A stretch of DNA of 64,000 nt from Burkholderia multivorans ATCC BAA-247 (GTDB lineage Bacteria; Pseudomonadota; Gammaproteobacteria; Burkholderiales; Burkholderiaceae): NCBI RefSeq assembly GCF_000959525.1, contig NZ_CP009830.1, forward strand, positions 248,001-312,000, written 5' to 3'. Under the pieces are notes generated by a model. That model had not been told where the DNA came from and made no database searches. It worked only from the letters and a program-made list of their open reading frames with translations. This document shows positions 25,823 through 34,702 of the stretch, piece by piece; position 1 is the stretch's first letter, and each line of letters opens with the position of its first letter. The position numbers were made by a program, and so were the translations under genes.

Positions 25823-25990
25823 TCAGATCGTCTGCAAGGCAGCGACGAGCACGACCAGCAGCACGGTGCGGCGAAACCGCGTCGGCGACATGCGGTCGCG
25901 CAGCGGCCGCACGGCCCACATGCCGGCGATCGCAGGCAGGCTCGCGGCGGCCGAGATCGCGAGGTCCGCGGCGCGCGCGCGCGGCGCCGC
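25823..25990 (-). pseudogene. C-terminal remnant of a TauE/SafE-family permease
   Basis: On the minus strand, reading to the TGA at 25825-25823, a frame gives DLAISAAASLPAIAGMW, then RPLRDRMSPTRFRRTVLLVV and ALQTI. This is the usual C-terminal end (final helices and linker) of TauE/SafE anion exporters. The other about 200 residues are missing: upstream the frame runs through a GC-repeat into the moaD stop. A decayed gene fragment. Confidence 0.45.
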
Positions 25991-26013
25991 TGATCGTCGC
26001 GATCGGCGTGACG

Positions 26014-26271
26014 TCAGCCGCCCGTCACGGGCGGAAAGAACGCGACCTCGCTGTCGTCGCGGACGACGAAGTCGCCCGTCACCATCTCGAGATTCACGGC
26101 GGCCCGCACGGGCCGGTCCATCCGCAGTGCGTCGGCGCTGCGTGCATCGCGCGCGGCGAGCGTGCCGCGCAGCGCGTCGACCGTGAGTTCGCTTGCATCG
26201 ATGTCGACGGTTTCCTCGTCGACCTGCAGCTGTTCGCGAATGCTCGCGAAGTACTTGATCGTCAGTTTCAT
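26014..26271 (-). CDS. moaD: Molybdopterin synthase small subunit
   Basis: 85-residue ubiquitin-like sulphur carrier. Its C-terminal Gly-Gly (FFPPVTGG) becomes the thiocarboxylate that delivers sulphur to precursor Z. The strand-helix start MKLTIKYFASIREQL is typical. It lies 5 bp after moaE, with which it forms the heterotetrameric synthase. Confidence 0.95.
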   Translation of the reverse strand: MKLTIKYFASIREQLQVDEETVDIDASELTVDALRGTLAARDARSADALRMDRPVRAAVNLEMVTGDFVVRDDSEVAFFPPVTGG

Positions 26272-26276
26272 GTCGT

Positions 26277-26840
26277 TCAGCCCCAGCGACGCATCGCCTG
26301 ATCGTCGAGCGCCTTCGCTTCGACCCAGCCCGACGCGCCGTCCTGACGCATCTCCTTCTTCCAGAACGGCGCGTGCGTCTTCAGGAAGTCCATCAGGAAT
26401 TCGCATGCGTCGAACGCGGCCGCGCGATGGGCGGCCGCGACGACGACGAGCACGACCGGATGGCCGAGCGGAATGCGTCCGACGCGATGCACGATCCTGA
26501 CCGTCTCGAGCTGCCAGCGAGCGGTCGCTTCTTCGACGATGCTCCAGAGCGCCTGCTCGGTCATCGTCGGATAGTGTTCGACTTCGAGCGCGACGACGTC
26601 GTCGATGTCGCCTTCGTTGCGCACGACGCCGAGAAAATTCACGACCGCACCGACGTGCGGATTGCGCACGATCGGCGCAAGCTCGACACCCGCATCGATC
26701 GGCTGATACTGCACGCGCACTTCGAAGCCGGCGGCGATCGCCGGCAGCGGCGCGCCGTGCGGCACGGCCGTTTCAGGTGGATGTTCGCCGCGCAGCGGAT
26801 CGTCGGGCGGTTCGGCGTGGGGTTCGGTGAAGGTCGTCAT
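26277..26840 (-). CDS. moaE: Molybdopterin synthase catalytic subunit
   Basis: 187 residues, against about 150 usually: the first about 37 form a proline- and glutamate-rich extension (TEPHAEPPDDPLRGEHPPE) before the MoaE domain. Recognisable parts are GAVVNFLGVVRN, LEVEHYPTM, RIVHRVGRIPLGHPVVLVVV and FWKKEMRQDG with the catalytic lysines. GGAGA precedes the ATG. Inserts two sulphurs into cyclic pyranopterin phosphate. Confidence 0.95.
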   Translation of the reverse strand: MTTFTEPHAEPPDDPLRGEHPPETAVPHGAPLPAIAAGFEVRVQYQPIDAGVELAPIVRNPHVGAVVNFLGVVRNEGDIDDVVALEVEHYPTMTEQALWSIVEEATARWQLETVRIVHRVGRIPLGHPVVLVVVAAAHRAAAFDACEFLMDFLKTHAPFWKKEMRQDGASGWVEAKALDDQAMRRWG

Positions 26841-26885
26841 GACGGTTCTCCAGGAGGCGATCGGCCGGCATCGCCCGGCGGCGTG

Positions 26886-28010
26886 TCAGCCGCCGACGAG
26901 CGACATGCGCACGGTCGGATAGGGATGGCGCGGCGTGCGGGCGGCACGCGCGGCGCGTTGCTCGGATGCGCGGTCGCCGCGCTGCGTCCAGCGCGCGCGA
27001 ACGGCGGCGACGAGGCCGTCGAGCGGCGTCGCATCGTCGAGCCACGGCCGCAGATCGGTGCCTTGCGTCGCGAACAGGCAGGTGTAGAGCGTGCCGTCGG
27101 CCGACACGCGCGCACGCGAACACGTGCCGCAAAACGGATGCGACACGCTCGCGATGAAGCCGACTTCGCCGCCGCCGTCGACATGACGGCAGCGGACCGC
27201 GGTTGCGTCGTGCGCGGGCCCGCCGACGGTGACGAGCGGATACTCGGCGTCGATCAGCTCGCGCATCCGCGCGGCCGTCACGACCTTGTCGTGCGACCAC
27301 CCATAGGCGCCGCCGACGTCCATGTATTCGATGAAGCGCACGCTCACGCCCGTATGACGGAAGTGGCGCACGAGCGGCAGAATCTGATCGTCGTTCGCGC
27401 CGCGCTCGATCACCGCATTGACCTTCACGGGCGCGAGGCCCGCGGCCTGCGCGGCTTCGATGCCGGCCAGCACGCGCGACACGGGTACGTCGGCATCGCT
27501 CATCCGGCGAAACACCGCGTCGTCGAGCGCGTCGAGGCTGACGGTCACGCGCGCGAGCCCGGCGTCGCGCAGCGTGCGCGCTTTCGCGGCGAGCAGCGCA
27601 CCGTTCGTCGTCAGCGCGAGCTCGACCGGACGGCCGTGGACGGTCGTCAATGCGGCGAGCCGTTCGATCAGCGTTTCGAGGTGGCGGCGCAGCAGCGGCT
27701 CGCCGCCGGTGATCCGAATCTTTTCGACGCCGAGCGACACGAACGCGCGCGCAATCCGTTCGAGCTGCGCGAACGACAGCCGGTCGGCCGGCGGCATGAA
27801 CGCATAGTCCGAGCCGAAGATCTCGCGCGGCATGCAGTAGCCGCAACGGAAGTTGCATCGATCGATGACGGACAGCCGCAGATCGCGCAACGGGCGGTCG
27901 AGCGTGTCGACCGTGCGGAGGAGGGCGTCGGACGCTGCGTCGCCGGACACGGCGGCGCCGGCCGGCGCGGCGGAAGCGATGGCGTTCACGATCGGTTCGT
28001 CGGCCTGCAT
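26886..28010 (-). CDS. moaA: GTP 3',8-cyclase (molybdenum cofactor step 1)
   Basis: 374-residue radical-SAM enzyme that with MoaC turns GTP into cyclic pyranopterin. N-terminal [4Fe-4S] cysteines are 52, 56 and 59 (DRCNFRCGYCMP); ITGGEPLLR follows; the C-terminal cluster is FCGTCSRARVSADG...YTC; the Gly-Gly tail VGG at the end is the usual one. About 35 extra N-terminal residues precede the core. moaE starts 45 bp downstream. moaC and moaB/mog are not in the window. Confidence 0.95.
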   Translation of the reverse strand: MQADEPIVNAIASAAPAGAAVSGDAASDALLRTVDTLDRPLRDLRLSVIDRCNFRCGYCMPREIFGSDYAFMPPADRLSFAQLERIARAFVSLGVEKIRITGGEPLLRRHLETLIERLAALTTVHGRPVELALTTNGALLAAKARTLRDAGLARVTVSLDALDDAVFRRMSDADVPVSRVLAGIEAAQAAGLAPVKVNAVIERGANDDQILPLVRHFRHTGVSVRFIEYMDVGGAYGWSHDKVVTAARMRELIDAEYPLVTVGGPAHDATAVRCRHVDGGGEVGFIASVSHPFCGTCSRARVSADGTLYTCLFATQGTDLRPWLDDATPLDGLVAAVRARWTQRGDRASEQRAARAARTPRHPYPTVRMSLVGG

Positions 28011-28170
28011 CGGGTAAGCGGGGCGGCGTCGCGGTGCGGTCGCGTGCGGATGCACGGGCCGCGGCGAGCCTCCTCGTGAGGATAGTGCGCGCGCGTGGGC
28101 CGGCAGAGGCACAATCGCACGCGAAATGCAGGGATACAGTTCGCGTCGGCGGACGCTGCGCGCAGCCTGG

Positions 28171-29385
28171 TCATGCGAGCCAGCGCGCGAAGTCGTAATA
28201 CGGTACGGCGTCGCCGCGCGCGATCCGTTCGCCGGCCGGCACGCGCGCGAGACCGCTCGCATGCGCGAGCGAGTTCAGCGTGCCCGCGCCCTGCTGCCGC
28301 AGCGCATCGAGCAGCGGCAGCCCGTTCGGCGCGACGTCGCAGCGCACGCGGATGAAGCGCTCGCGTTGCGGATCGGGTTCGACGTCGATGTCGAGCGGCA
28401 GCGACGGCACGACCGGCAGCCGCTCGGCACGCCCCTGCAGCCGACGGATCAGCGGCGCGACGAACAGCGCGAACGCGGTCGTCGCGGCGCCCGGATTGCC
28501 GGGCAGCAGCACGACCGGCCGCGCATCGAGTCGCGCGAGCGCGACCGGCTTGCCGGGCTTCATCCGCACGCCCGACACGACGAACGACGCGCCGAGCGCG
28601 TTCAGCGTGCCGCGCAGCAGATCCTTGTCGCCGACCGATGCACCGCCGACGCACACGACGAGCTCGCAGCGTGCATGCAGGTCGCGCAACGCGCGCTCGA
28701 CGGCGTCCGCGGTGTCCTGCGCATGCAGGTTCGCGACGACGGCCGCGCCGGTGCCCGCGACCAGCGCAGCGAGCATCGGCGCATTGCTGTTGTAGATCTG
28801 TTGCGGCGCACGCGGCGCGCCGCACGCGACGAGTTCGTCGCCCGTCGTCAGAATGCCGACCCGCAGCGGCGGCCGCACGCCGAGCGTCGACACGCCTTGC
28901 GCGGCCGCGACGCCGACGTGCATCGCGCCGAGCCGGACGCCGGCCGGAATCAGCAGATCGCCCGCGCGCAGTTCCTCGGCGCGCCGCCGGATATGCGTGC
29001 CGGCGCGCGGCGGGGCGTCGAACGTCACGCGGCCGTCGCGCTCGTGCGCGTGCTCCTGCATCACGACCGTGTCGGCGCCGGCCGGAATCGGCGCGCCCGT
29101 GAAGATCCGCGCGGCCGTGCGCGGCGCGAGCGGCGCAGGTGCATCGCCGGCATAGCAGCGCTGCGCGACGCGCAGCGGCTCGGCGCCGGCCAGATCGGCG
29201 GCGCGCACGGCGTAGCCGTCCATCGCGCTCTGGTCGACGTGCGGCTGATCGAGCGAGGCGAACAGCGGCGCGGCCAGGATGCGGCCGACCGCATCGGCGA
29301 GCGGCACGGTCACGGCCGCATCGAGCGGCGCGAACGCGGTCGCGAAATACTGCTGGGCGGTATGGAAATCGAGCAAGGGTTTCAT
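28171..29385 (-). CDS. moeA: Molybdopterin molybdenumtransferase
   Basis: 404 residues. Inserts molybdate into adenylylated molybdopterin. Conserved segments: QSAMDGYAV near residue 58, FTGAPIPAGADTVVMQE, GILTTGDELV, the substrate loop GGASVGDKD, and LPGNPGAATTAF. It overlaps fdhD by 4 bp and precedes moaA by 160 bp on the same strand, giving an fdhD-moeA-moaA-moaE-moaD order. Confidence 0.95.
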   Translation of the reverse strand: MKPLLDFHTAQQYFATAFAPLDAAVTVPLADAVGRILAAPLFASLDQPHVDQSAMDGYAVRAADLAGAEPLRVAQRCYAGDAPAPLAPRTAARIFTGAPIPAGADTVVMQEHAHERDGRVTFDAPPRAGTHIRRRAEELRAGDLLIPAGVRLGAMHVGVAAAQGVSTLGVRPPLRVGILTTGDELVACGAPRAPQQIYNSNAPMLAALVAGTGAAVVANLHAQDTADAVERALRDLHARCELVVCVGGASVGDKDLLRGTLNALGASFVVSGVRMKPGKPVALARLDARPVVLLPGNPGAATTAFALFVAPLIRRLQGRAERLPVVPSLPLDIDVEPDPQRERFIRVRCDVAPNGLPLLDALRQQGAGTLNSLAHASGLARVPAGERIARGDAVPYYDFARWLA

Positions 29386-30224
29386 CGCGACAGGGTGGAA
29401 AGGGTGGCGGCCGGCGACACGTATTCGACGAAGCCGTCGTTGCGGCAGAAGCCGAGGAGCCGGATGCCGGCTTCGCGCGCGACGTCGATCGCGAGCGAGG
29501 TCGGCGCGGAGATCGTCGCGAGCATCGGTATCCCGACGCGCGCGGCCTTGCGCACGAGCTCGTAGCTCGCACGGCTCGACAGGAACACGAAGCCTGCGCC
29601 GAAGTCCGCGCGGCGGCGTGCGAGACAGCCGATCAGCTTGTCGAGCGCGTTGTGACGGCCGACGTCCTCGAACACGTCGAGCACGTTGCCGTCGCGGTCG
29701 CACCACGCGGCCGCGTGGATGCCGCCCGTCTCATGCATCAACGTCTGCCGCGCCGGCAGCGTGCGCGCGGCGCGCGCGACGGCGTGCGCTGCGATGTCGG
29801 TCGCGCTGCCGGCGGCCGCGATGCGCGGCGGATGCAGATCGAGCTGCGCGATGCTTTCGATGCCGCACACGCCGCAGCCGGTGCGGCCGGCGAGGGCGCG
29901 GCGGTGTGCCTTCAGCGCCATGAATGCCTGCTGCGACACGGTCAGCTGCACTTCGGCGCTGCCGGTCCGGTACACGGTGTCGATGTCGAATACGTCCGAC
30001 GCGCGCTCGACGATGCCTTCGCTGAGCGCGAAGCCGACGCCGAACGCGTCGAGATCGATCGGCGTCGCCATCATCACGGTATGCGAGATGCCGTTGAACA
30101 CGAGTGCAACGGGGCATTCGTCGACGACGCGATCGACGACGCGCTGCGACGCGCCGGCACGGTGACGCGTCACGTGACAGCCGATGCTGCCGGCCGGCGC
30201 TTCGTCGCGAACGCAGGATTCCAT
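29382..30224 (-). CDS. fdhD: Formate dehydrogenase accessory sulphurtransferase
   Basis: 280 residues. FdhD carries sulphur from IscS to the molybdenum cofactor of formate dehydrogenases. The active-site loop is GCGVCGIES (CxxC), and VGRHNALDKLIG and SSRASYELVRKAA are family signatures. GGAGA at about 10 nt before the ATG at 30224. Likely client in the window: the YdeP/FdhF-type oxidoreductase at 41105-43384. Confidence 0.95.
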   Translation of the reverse strand: MESCVRDEAPAGSIGCHVTRHRAGASQRVVDRVVDECPVALVFNGISHTVMMATPIDLDAFGVGFALSEGIVERASDVFDIDTVYRTGSAEVQLTVSQQAFMALKAHRRALAGRTGCGVCGIESIAQLDLHPPRIAAAGSATDIAAHAVARAARTLPARQTLMHETGGIHAAAWCDRDGNVLDVFEDVGRHNALDKLIGCLARRRADFGAGFVFLSSRASYELVRKAARVGIPMLATISAPTSLAIDVAREAGIRLLGFCRNDGFVEYVSPAATLSTLSR

Positions 30225-30645
30225 ACGGGTTTCTCCAGTCGAATCGGCCGGCCTGCCGGCGGCGTCCCGCGCGCTGCGCCGGACGACGGCGACGGGCCTG
30301 CCGCGGCGCCGCGCCGCGTGGCGCAGCCGTGCCGAGCGGGCTTGGGAAACGATCTTAAGCGCGTTCGGCGCGGCCGCGTGTGCACAGCGCCGCGGCACGG
30401 AAAGCAGTACAGCTGGCGCCCGTTTGCACGCGCAACCGGTTTTCCGTGTACACATCTTCGGCGACGCGGCGAGCACAGTTTCGATGCGCGCGAGAGCGAT
30501 TGCGCGTATCGTTCGAAACGCGCTATCGTCATTCACGCTTCGATGCCGTGCGACGTGGTCCAGCTGCGCTCGTACATGCAATCGAGCCGTCGCGCGATTT
30601 CCTGTTTCGGGCGCACGTCCTCACAACCACGAGCACATTACGATC
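30225..30645. other. Divergent promoter region fdhD / cioA
   Basis: 421 bases with no gene. It must hold the promoters of both operons. The only structure noted is GCGCGT/ACGCGC (30502-30523), a 6-bp inverted repeat with a 10-nt spacer. No full FNR/Anr site (TTGAT-N4-ATCAA) was found. Confidence 0.4.
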
Positions 30646-32046
30646 ATGGAAATCTTCGATGCGTTCCATCTCGCGCGCTTGCAATTCGCGTTCACGGTGT
30701 CGTTCCACATCGTGTTCCCCGCGATCAGCATCGGCATGGCGAGCTTCCTCGCCGTGCTGGAATGGCGTTATCTCGTCACCGGCGACGCGGCCTACAAATC
30801 CATGTTCCAGTTCTGGTCGAAGATTTTCGCGATCGGCTTCGGGATGGGCGTCGTCTCCGGCGTCGTGATGGCCTACGAGTTCGGCACGAACTGGTCGGGC
30901 TTCTCGCGAATCGCGGGCAACATCACGGGGCCGCTGCTTACCTACGAGGTGCTGACGGCGTTCTTCCTCGAAGCGGGCTTTCTCGGCGTGATGCTGTTCG
31001 GCTGGCAGCGCGTGAGCCCGCGCGCGCATTTCTTCGCGACGCTGATGGTCGCGGTCGGCACGCTGATCTCGACGTTCTGGATTCTCGCGTCGAACAGCTT
31101 CATGCAGACGCCGCAGGGCTACCGGATCGAGAACGGCCTCGTCGTGCCGGTCGACTGGTTCAAGGTCGTGTTCAACCCGTCGTTCCCGTATCGCCTCGTG
31201 CACATGACGATCGCCGCGTTCATCGTCGCGGGTTTCATCGTCGCCGCATGCGGTGCATGGCATCTGCTGAAGGGGCGCCGCGACGAACCGGTCAAGCGCA
31301 GCTTCTCGATGGCGCTCTGGATGCTGCTGCTGCTCGCGCCGATCCAGATCGTCGTCGGCGACGCGCACGGCCTCAACACGCGCGAGTATCAGCCGGCGAA
31401 GATCGCGGCGATCGAAGGGCTGTGGGAGACCGAGAAGGGCGGTACCGCGCTGAACCTCGTCGGCCTGCCCGACATGCAGGCCGAGACGACGCGCTATGCG
31501 ATCCAGGTGCCGCACCTCGGCAGCCTGATCCTCACGCACAGTTGGGATGGCGAAATTCGCGGACTGAAGGAATTCGCGCCGCAGGATCGCCCGTACTCGC
31601 CTGTCGTGTTCTGGACCTTCCGGATCATGGCGGGCCTCGGGATGCTGATGCTGCTGACCGCGCTGCTCGGGCTGCTGCTGCGCAAGGGCGGGCGCCTCTA
31701 TGAAACGCGCTGGTTCCAGTGGTTCGTGCTCGGCATGGGGCCGTCGGGCATCGTCGCGCTGCTCGCGGGCTGGATCACGACCGAAGTCGGCCGGCAGCCG
31801 TGGACCGTCTACGGCGTGCTGCGCACGGTCGATTCGGTGTCGCCGCTTACGGCGCAGCAGGTCGGCGTATCGCTGCTGGTGTTCGTCGTCGTCTATTTCC
31901 TCGTATTCGGAACGGGCATCTATTACATGATGAAACTGATGAAGCACGGGCCGGCCGCGCAGGCCGGGTATATCGAGCTCCACCGGCATCCGGGCTTGCG
32001 CAATCGCGCCTTGTCGACGTCGCTGGATACGGCCGAAGCGGAGTAA
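30646..32046 (+). CDS. cioA: Cytochrome bd oxidase subunit I (CioA type)
   Basis: 466-residue quinol oxidase subunit with about nine membrane segments. Haem ligand His21 (TVSFHIVFP), a further His in YRLVHMTIAAF, and GWITTEVGRQPW are conserved. The Q-loop after DAHGLNTREYQPAKIAA is short, and the length (466 rather than about 520) fits the cyanide-insensitive CioA branch. Reduces O2 without pumping protons; useful at low oxygen or when NO, sulphide or cyanide block haem-copper oxidases. The subunit II gene follows after 3 bp. Confidence 0.93.
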   Translation: MEIFDAFHLARLQFAFTVSFHIVFPAISIGMASFLAVLEWRYLVTGDAAYKSMFQFWSKIFAIGFGMGVVSGVVMAYEFGTNWSGFSRIAGNITGPLLTYEVLTAFFLEAGFLGVMLFGWQRVSPRAHFFATLMVAVGTLISTFWILASNSFMQTPQGYRIENGLVVPVDWFKVVFNPSFPYRLVHMTIAAFIVAGFIVAACGAWHLLKGRRDEPVKRSFSMALWMLLLLAPIQIVVGDAHGLNTREYQPAKIAAIEGLWETEKGGTALNLVGLPDMQAETTRYAIQVPHLGSLILTHSWDGEIRGLKEFAPQDRPYSPVVFWTFRIMAGLGMLMLLTALLGLLLRKGGRLYETRWFQWFVLGMGPSGIVALLAGWITTEVGRQPWTVYGVLRTVDSVSPLTAQQVGVSLLVFVVVYFLVFGTGIYYMMKLMKHGPAAQAGYIELHRHPGLRNRALSTSLDTAEAE

Positions 32047-32049
32047 GCC

Positions 32050-33057
32050 ATGCAAATCGATCTTCCTGTCGTGTGGGCCGCGATCATCGGCCTCGGCGTG
32101 TTCCTGTACGTGATGCTCGACGGCTTCGATCTCGGCATCGGTCTGCTGTTTCCGTTCTTCGACGCGAAAGCCGAGCGGCAGGTGATGCTCGATACGGTCG
32201 CACCCGTGTGGGACGGCAACGAGACGTTCCTCGTGCTCGGCGGCGCAGGGTTGTACGGCGCGTTTCCCGTCGTGTATTCGACGCTGCTGCCGGCCAACTA
32301 CCTGCCGCTGATCCTGATGGTGGTCGGGCTGATCTTCCGCGGGGCGGCATTCGAGCTGCGCGCGAAGGCGAACCGCACGCAGCACATGTGGGATCTCGCG
32401 TTCATGGGCGGCTCCGCGCTTGCCGCGTTCTGCCAGGGCATCGTGCTCGGTTCGCTGCTGCAGGGCATCCGCATCGAGAACAACCATTTCGCGGGCGGGC
32501 CGTTCGACTGGCTCTCGCCGTTCAGCCTGTTCTGCGGGATCGGCGTGCTCGTCACGTATGCCACGCTCGGTTGCGGCTGGCTGATCCTCAAGGTCGACGG
32601 CGAGCTGCAGCGCAAGATGCGCGAGCTGATGAAGCCGCTGACGGCTGTGCTGCTCGGCGTGATGGCCGTCGTCAGCCTGTGGACGGTGATCGGCCTGCCG
32701 GCCGTCGCGCATCGCTGGTTCGGCAGCGGCAATCTCGGCTGGTTCCTGCCGGTGCCGGTGCTCGTCGTCACGTGCGTCTGGGGCATCTTCCACACGGTGA
32801 AGCACCGGCACGAGGCCACGCCGTTCCTCCTGACGCTCGCCATCGTGTTCCTCGGCTATACGGGGCTCGTGATCAGCATCTGGCCGAACATCGTGCCGCC
32901 GTCGCTGTCGATCTGGGATGCGTCGTCGAGCCGTTCGAGCCAGCTGTTCGCGCTCGTCGGCACGGTGATCGTGCTGCCGGTGATCCTCGTCTACAACGCG
33001 ATGCAGTATCGCGTGTTCCGCGGCAAGGTGCGCGAGGGCGACATCGGCTATCACTGA
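32050..33057 (+). CDS. cioB: Cytochrome bd oxidase subunit II (CioB type)
   Basis: 335 residues, eight to nine membrane segments. Recognised by the start VVWAAIIGLGVFLYVMLDGF, DLGIGLLFPF, PVWDGNETFLVLGGAGLY and the FRGAAFELRAK loop. Partner of CioA. No CydX-like small subunit gene follows. A strong hairpin lies 30 bp after the stop. Confidence 0.94.
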   Translation: MQIDLPVVWAAIIGLGVFLYVMLDGFDLGIGLLFPFFDAKAERQVMLDTVAPVWDGNETFLVLGGAGLYGAFPVVYSTLLPANYLPLILMVVGLIFRGAAFELRAKANRTQHMWDLAFMGGSALAAFCQGIVLGSLLQGIRIENNHFAGGPFDWLSPFSLFCGIGVLVTYATLGCGWLILKVDGELQRKMRELMKPLTAVLLGVMAVVSLWTVIGLPAVAHRWFGSGNLGWFLPVPVLVVTCVWGIFHTVKHRHEATPFLLTLAIVFLGYTGLVISIWPNIVPPSLSIWDASSSRSSQLFALVGTVIVLPVILVYNAMQYRVFRGKVREGDIGYH

Positions 33058-33086
33058 CCGGCGCAAGCCGGCACGGAACGGAACAG

Positions 33087-33107
33087 CGGCCCGCCCAGCG
33101 CGGGCCG
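33087..33107 (+). terminator. Hairpin after the bd oxidase operon
   Basis: CGGCCCGC (33087-33094) and GCGGGCCG (33100-33107), 8-bp perfect stem with a 5-nt loop; a smaller stem CCGGC/GCCGG lies at 33058-33071. No T-run. Confidence 0.45.
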
Positions 33108-33159
33108 TCGCGCATCGCAGGATGTCCGCGCGCACGCGCGGTCAGTGGGAATACTCACC

Positions 33160-34080
33160 ATGATCGTCAGACCAAGACAAAACTGGCTCAGGATGCTGTT
33201 CGTATGGAACGGCTCCGTGCTCCAATCGATCATTCCGCAACTCGGTTTCATGGCGATCGTCAGCACGCTGGCGGTCTTCACGAACGGGCGCATCTTCGGC
33301 GAGAAGATTCCGCTGAACACCGCGCCGTTCACGCTGTTCGGGCTCGCGCTCGCGATCTTCCTCGCGTTTCGCAACAACGCGAGCTTCGAGCGCTTCAAGG
33401 AGGCGCGGCTGCTGTGGGGCAATCTGCTGATCGCCGCACGCGCGCTGACGTCGCAGATGCGGCGCTACCTGCCCGACAGCGTCGACGACGCGCAGCGCAA
33501 CCGGCTCGCCGACTGGCTGATCGCGTTTGCCTATGCGCTGAAGCACGAGCTGCGGCACACCGATCCGCTGCCGGACCTCGAGCGCATCCTCGGCGCCGAG
33601 CGTGCGGGCCTGCTCGCGCGCAAAGCGTACCGGCCCGTCGCGATCCTCGACCTGTTGCGCGGCGAGCTCGTGCACGCGCTCGGCCGCACGCCGGGCAGCG
33701 AGACGATCTGCTGGATGTTCGACGCGCAGCTCGATGCGCTCGGCAAGACGGTCGGCGGCTGCGAACGAATCCTCTCGACGCCGATTCCGTTCTCGTACAG
33801 CGTGCTGCTGCATCGCACGGTGTATGCATATTGCGTGCTGCTGCCGTTCGGCCTCGTCGACTCGACCGAATTCTTCACGCCGCTGATCTGCGTGTTCATC
33901 TCGTACACGCTGATCGCGCTCGAGGCGATCGCGAACGAGGTGGCCGAGCCGTTCGGGCTCGCGCCGAATGCGCTCGCGCTCGACGCAATGACGCGCACGA
34001 TCGAGCGCTCGGTGCTCGAGCTGGGCGAACGCGACTTGCCGGAAGAGTATGTGCCGGCGTCGACGTATCAGATCACGTAA
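33160..34080 (+). CDS. Bestrophin-like channel (UPF0187 family)
   Basis: 306-residue membrane protein of the bacterial bestrophin family (YneE-like). Marks: IVRPRQNWLRMLFVWNGSVL at the start, FLAFRNNASFERFKEARLLWG after the first helix pair, and TPIPFSYSVLLHRTVYAYCVLLPFG before the last helices. Bacterial members form pentameric ion channels. The ATG at 33160 (GGGA upstream) is preferred to GTG 33145. It probably forms its own unit after the oxidase hairpin. Confidence 0.88.
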   Translation: MIVRPRQNWLRMLFVWNGSVLQSIIPQLGFMAIVSTLAVFTNGRIFGEKIPLNTAPFTLFGLALAIFLAFRNNASFERFKEARLLWGNLLIAARALTSQMRRYLPDSVDDAQRNRLADWLIAFAYALKHELRHTDPLPDLERILGAERAGLLARKAYRPVAILDLLRGELVHALGRTPGSETICWMFDAQLDALGKTVGGCERILSTPIPFSYSVLLHRTVYAYCVLLPFGLVDSTEFFTPLICVFISYTLIALEAIANEVAEPFGLAPNALALDAMTRTIERSVLELGERDLPEEYVPASTYQIT

Positions 34081-34133
34081 CGGCGTGCTCCCGCGCGCGC
34101 GTCGTGCGTCGCGCCGCGGTGCGATTCAGAGAT

Positions 34134-34289
34134 TCAACGCAGCGTCGACTCCATCGCGAGCCGCGCGATCTCGGCGGACGGCCACATCAGATAAAGCAGC
34201 GCCGCCATCGACAGCAGCGCGCATGCGCGCGCGACGAGTGTGCGGTCGAGTCGGTGCAGGGTGCGGAGGTACTGCATCAATTTCTTCAT
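34134..34289 (-). CDS. Small membrane protein (51 aa)
   Basis: 51 residues: a basic amphipathic start (MKKLMQYLRTLHRLDRTLVA), one hydrophobic helix (ACALLSMAALLYLMW) and a short tail. Composition differs from non-coding frames, but there is no Shine-Dalgarno and I do not recognise the family. It is convergent with the bestrophin-like gene. Confidence 0.4.
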   Translation of the reverse strand: MKKLMQYLRTLHRLDRTLVARACALLSMAALLYLMWPSAEIARLAMESTLR

Positions 34290-34702
34290 GTTGCTTGCGC
34301 GGGCGCGCGGTTCCGGCGGTTGCTGCAAAGGGGCCGGACCGGCGCGCGGCGGTGTGACGATCAGGGAAAACGACGCGCATCGTACCAGTTCCGCGCGGCG
34401 AAGACCGTCAACGATTGTCGGTCCGCATGCCGTTAATCGGGGACCGTTGCGCGGGCAACGGGCTGCACGACGTTTCGTCTGAGCATTGTGCGAGGCCGAC
34501 GAACGCGATCGCCCGAGACGGACGCGCGCACGGCCCGGCGCGCGCGGCCGCCTGTCAAGGCGCCGCGGCAGGGCCAGCTTTTTTCTCGCCAACGACGACA
34601 AAAAACCTCATTTCGCGCCGCGCGGCGCGTCAGCAGAATGTCTTCATTCGAACTCGCGCGACCGCCGGTGCCGCGCGGGCCGCACTTCAGAAGGAGACAG
34701 AC
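34290..34702. other. Intergenic region upstream of the monooxygenase gene
   Basis: 413 bases without a convincing gene; long open frames in both directions are Arg/Ala-rich. AAGGAG at 34691-34696 belongs to the next gene. No clear promoter or operator recognised. Confidence 0.35.
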
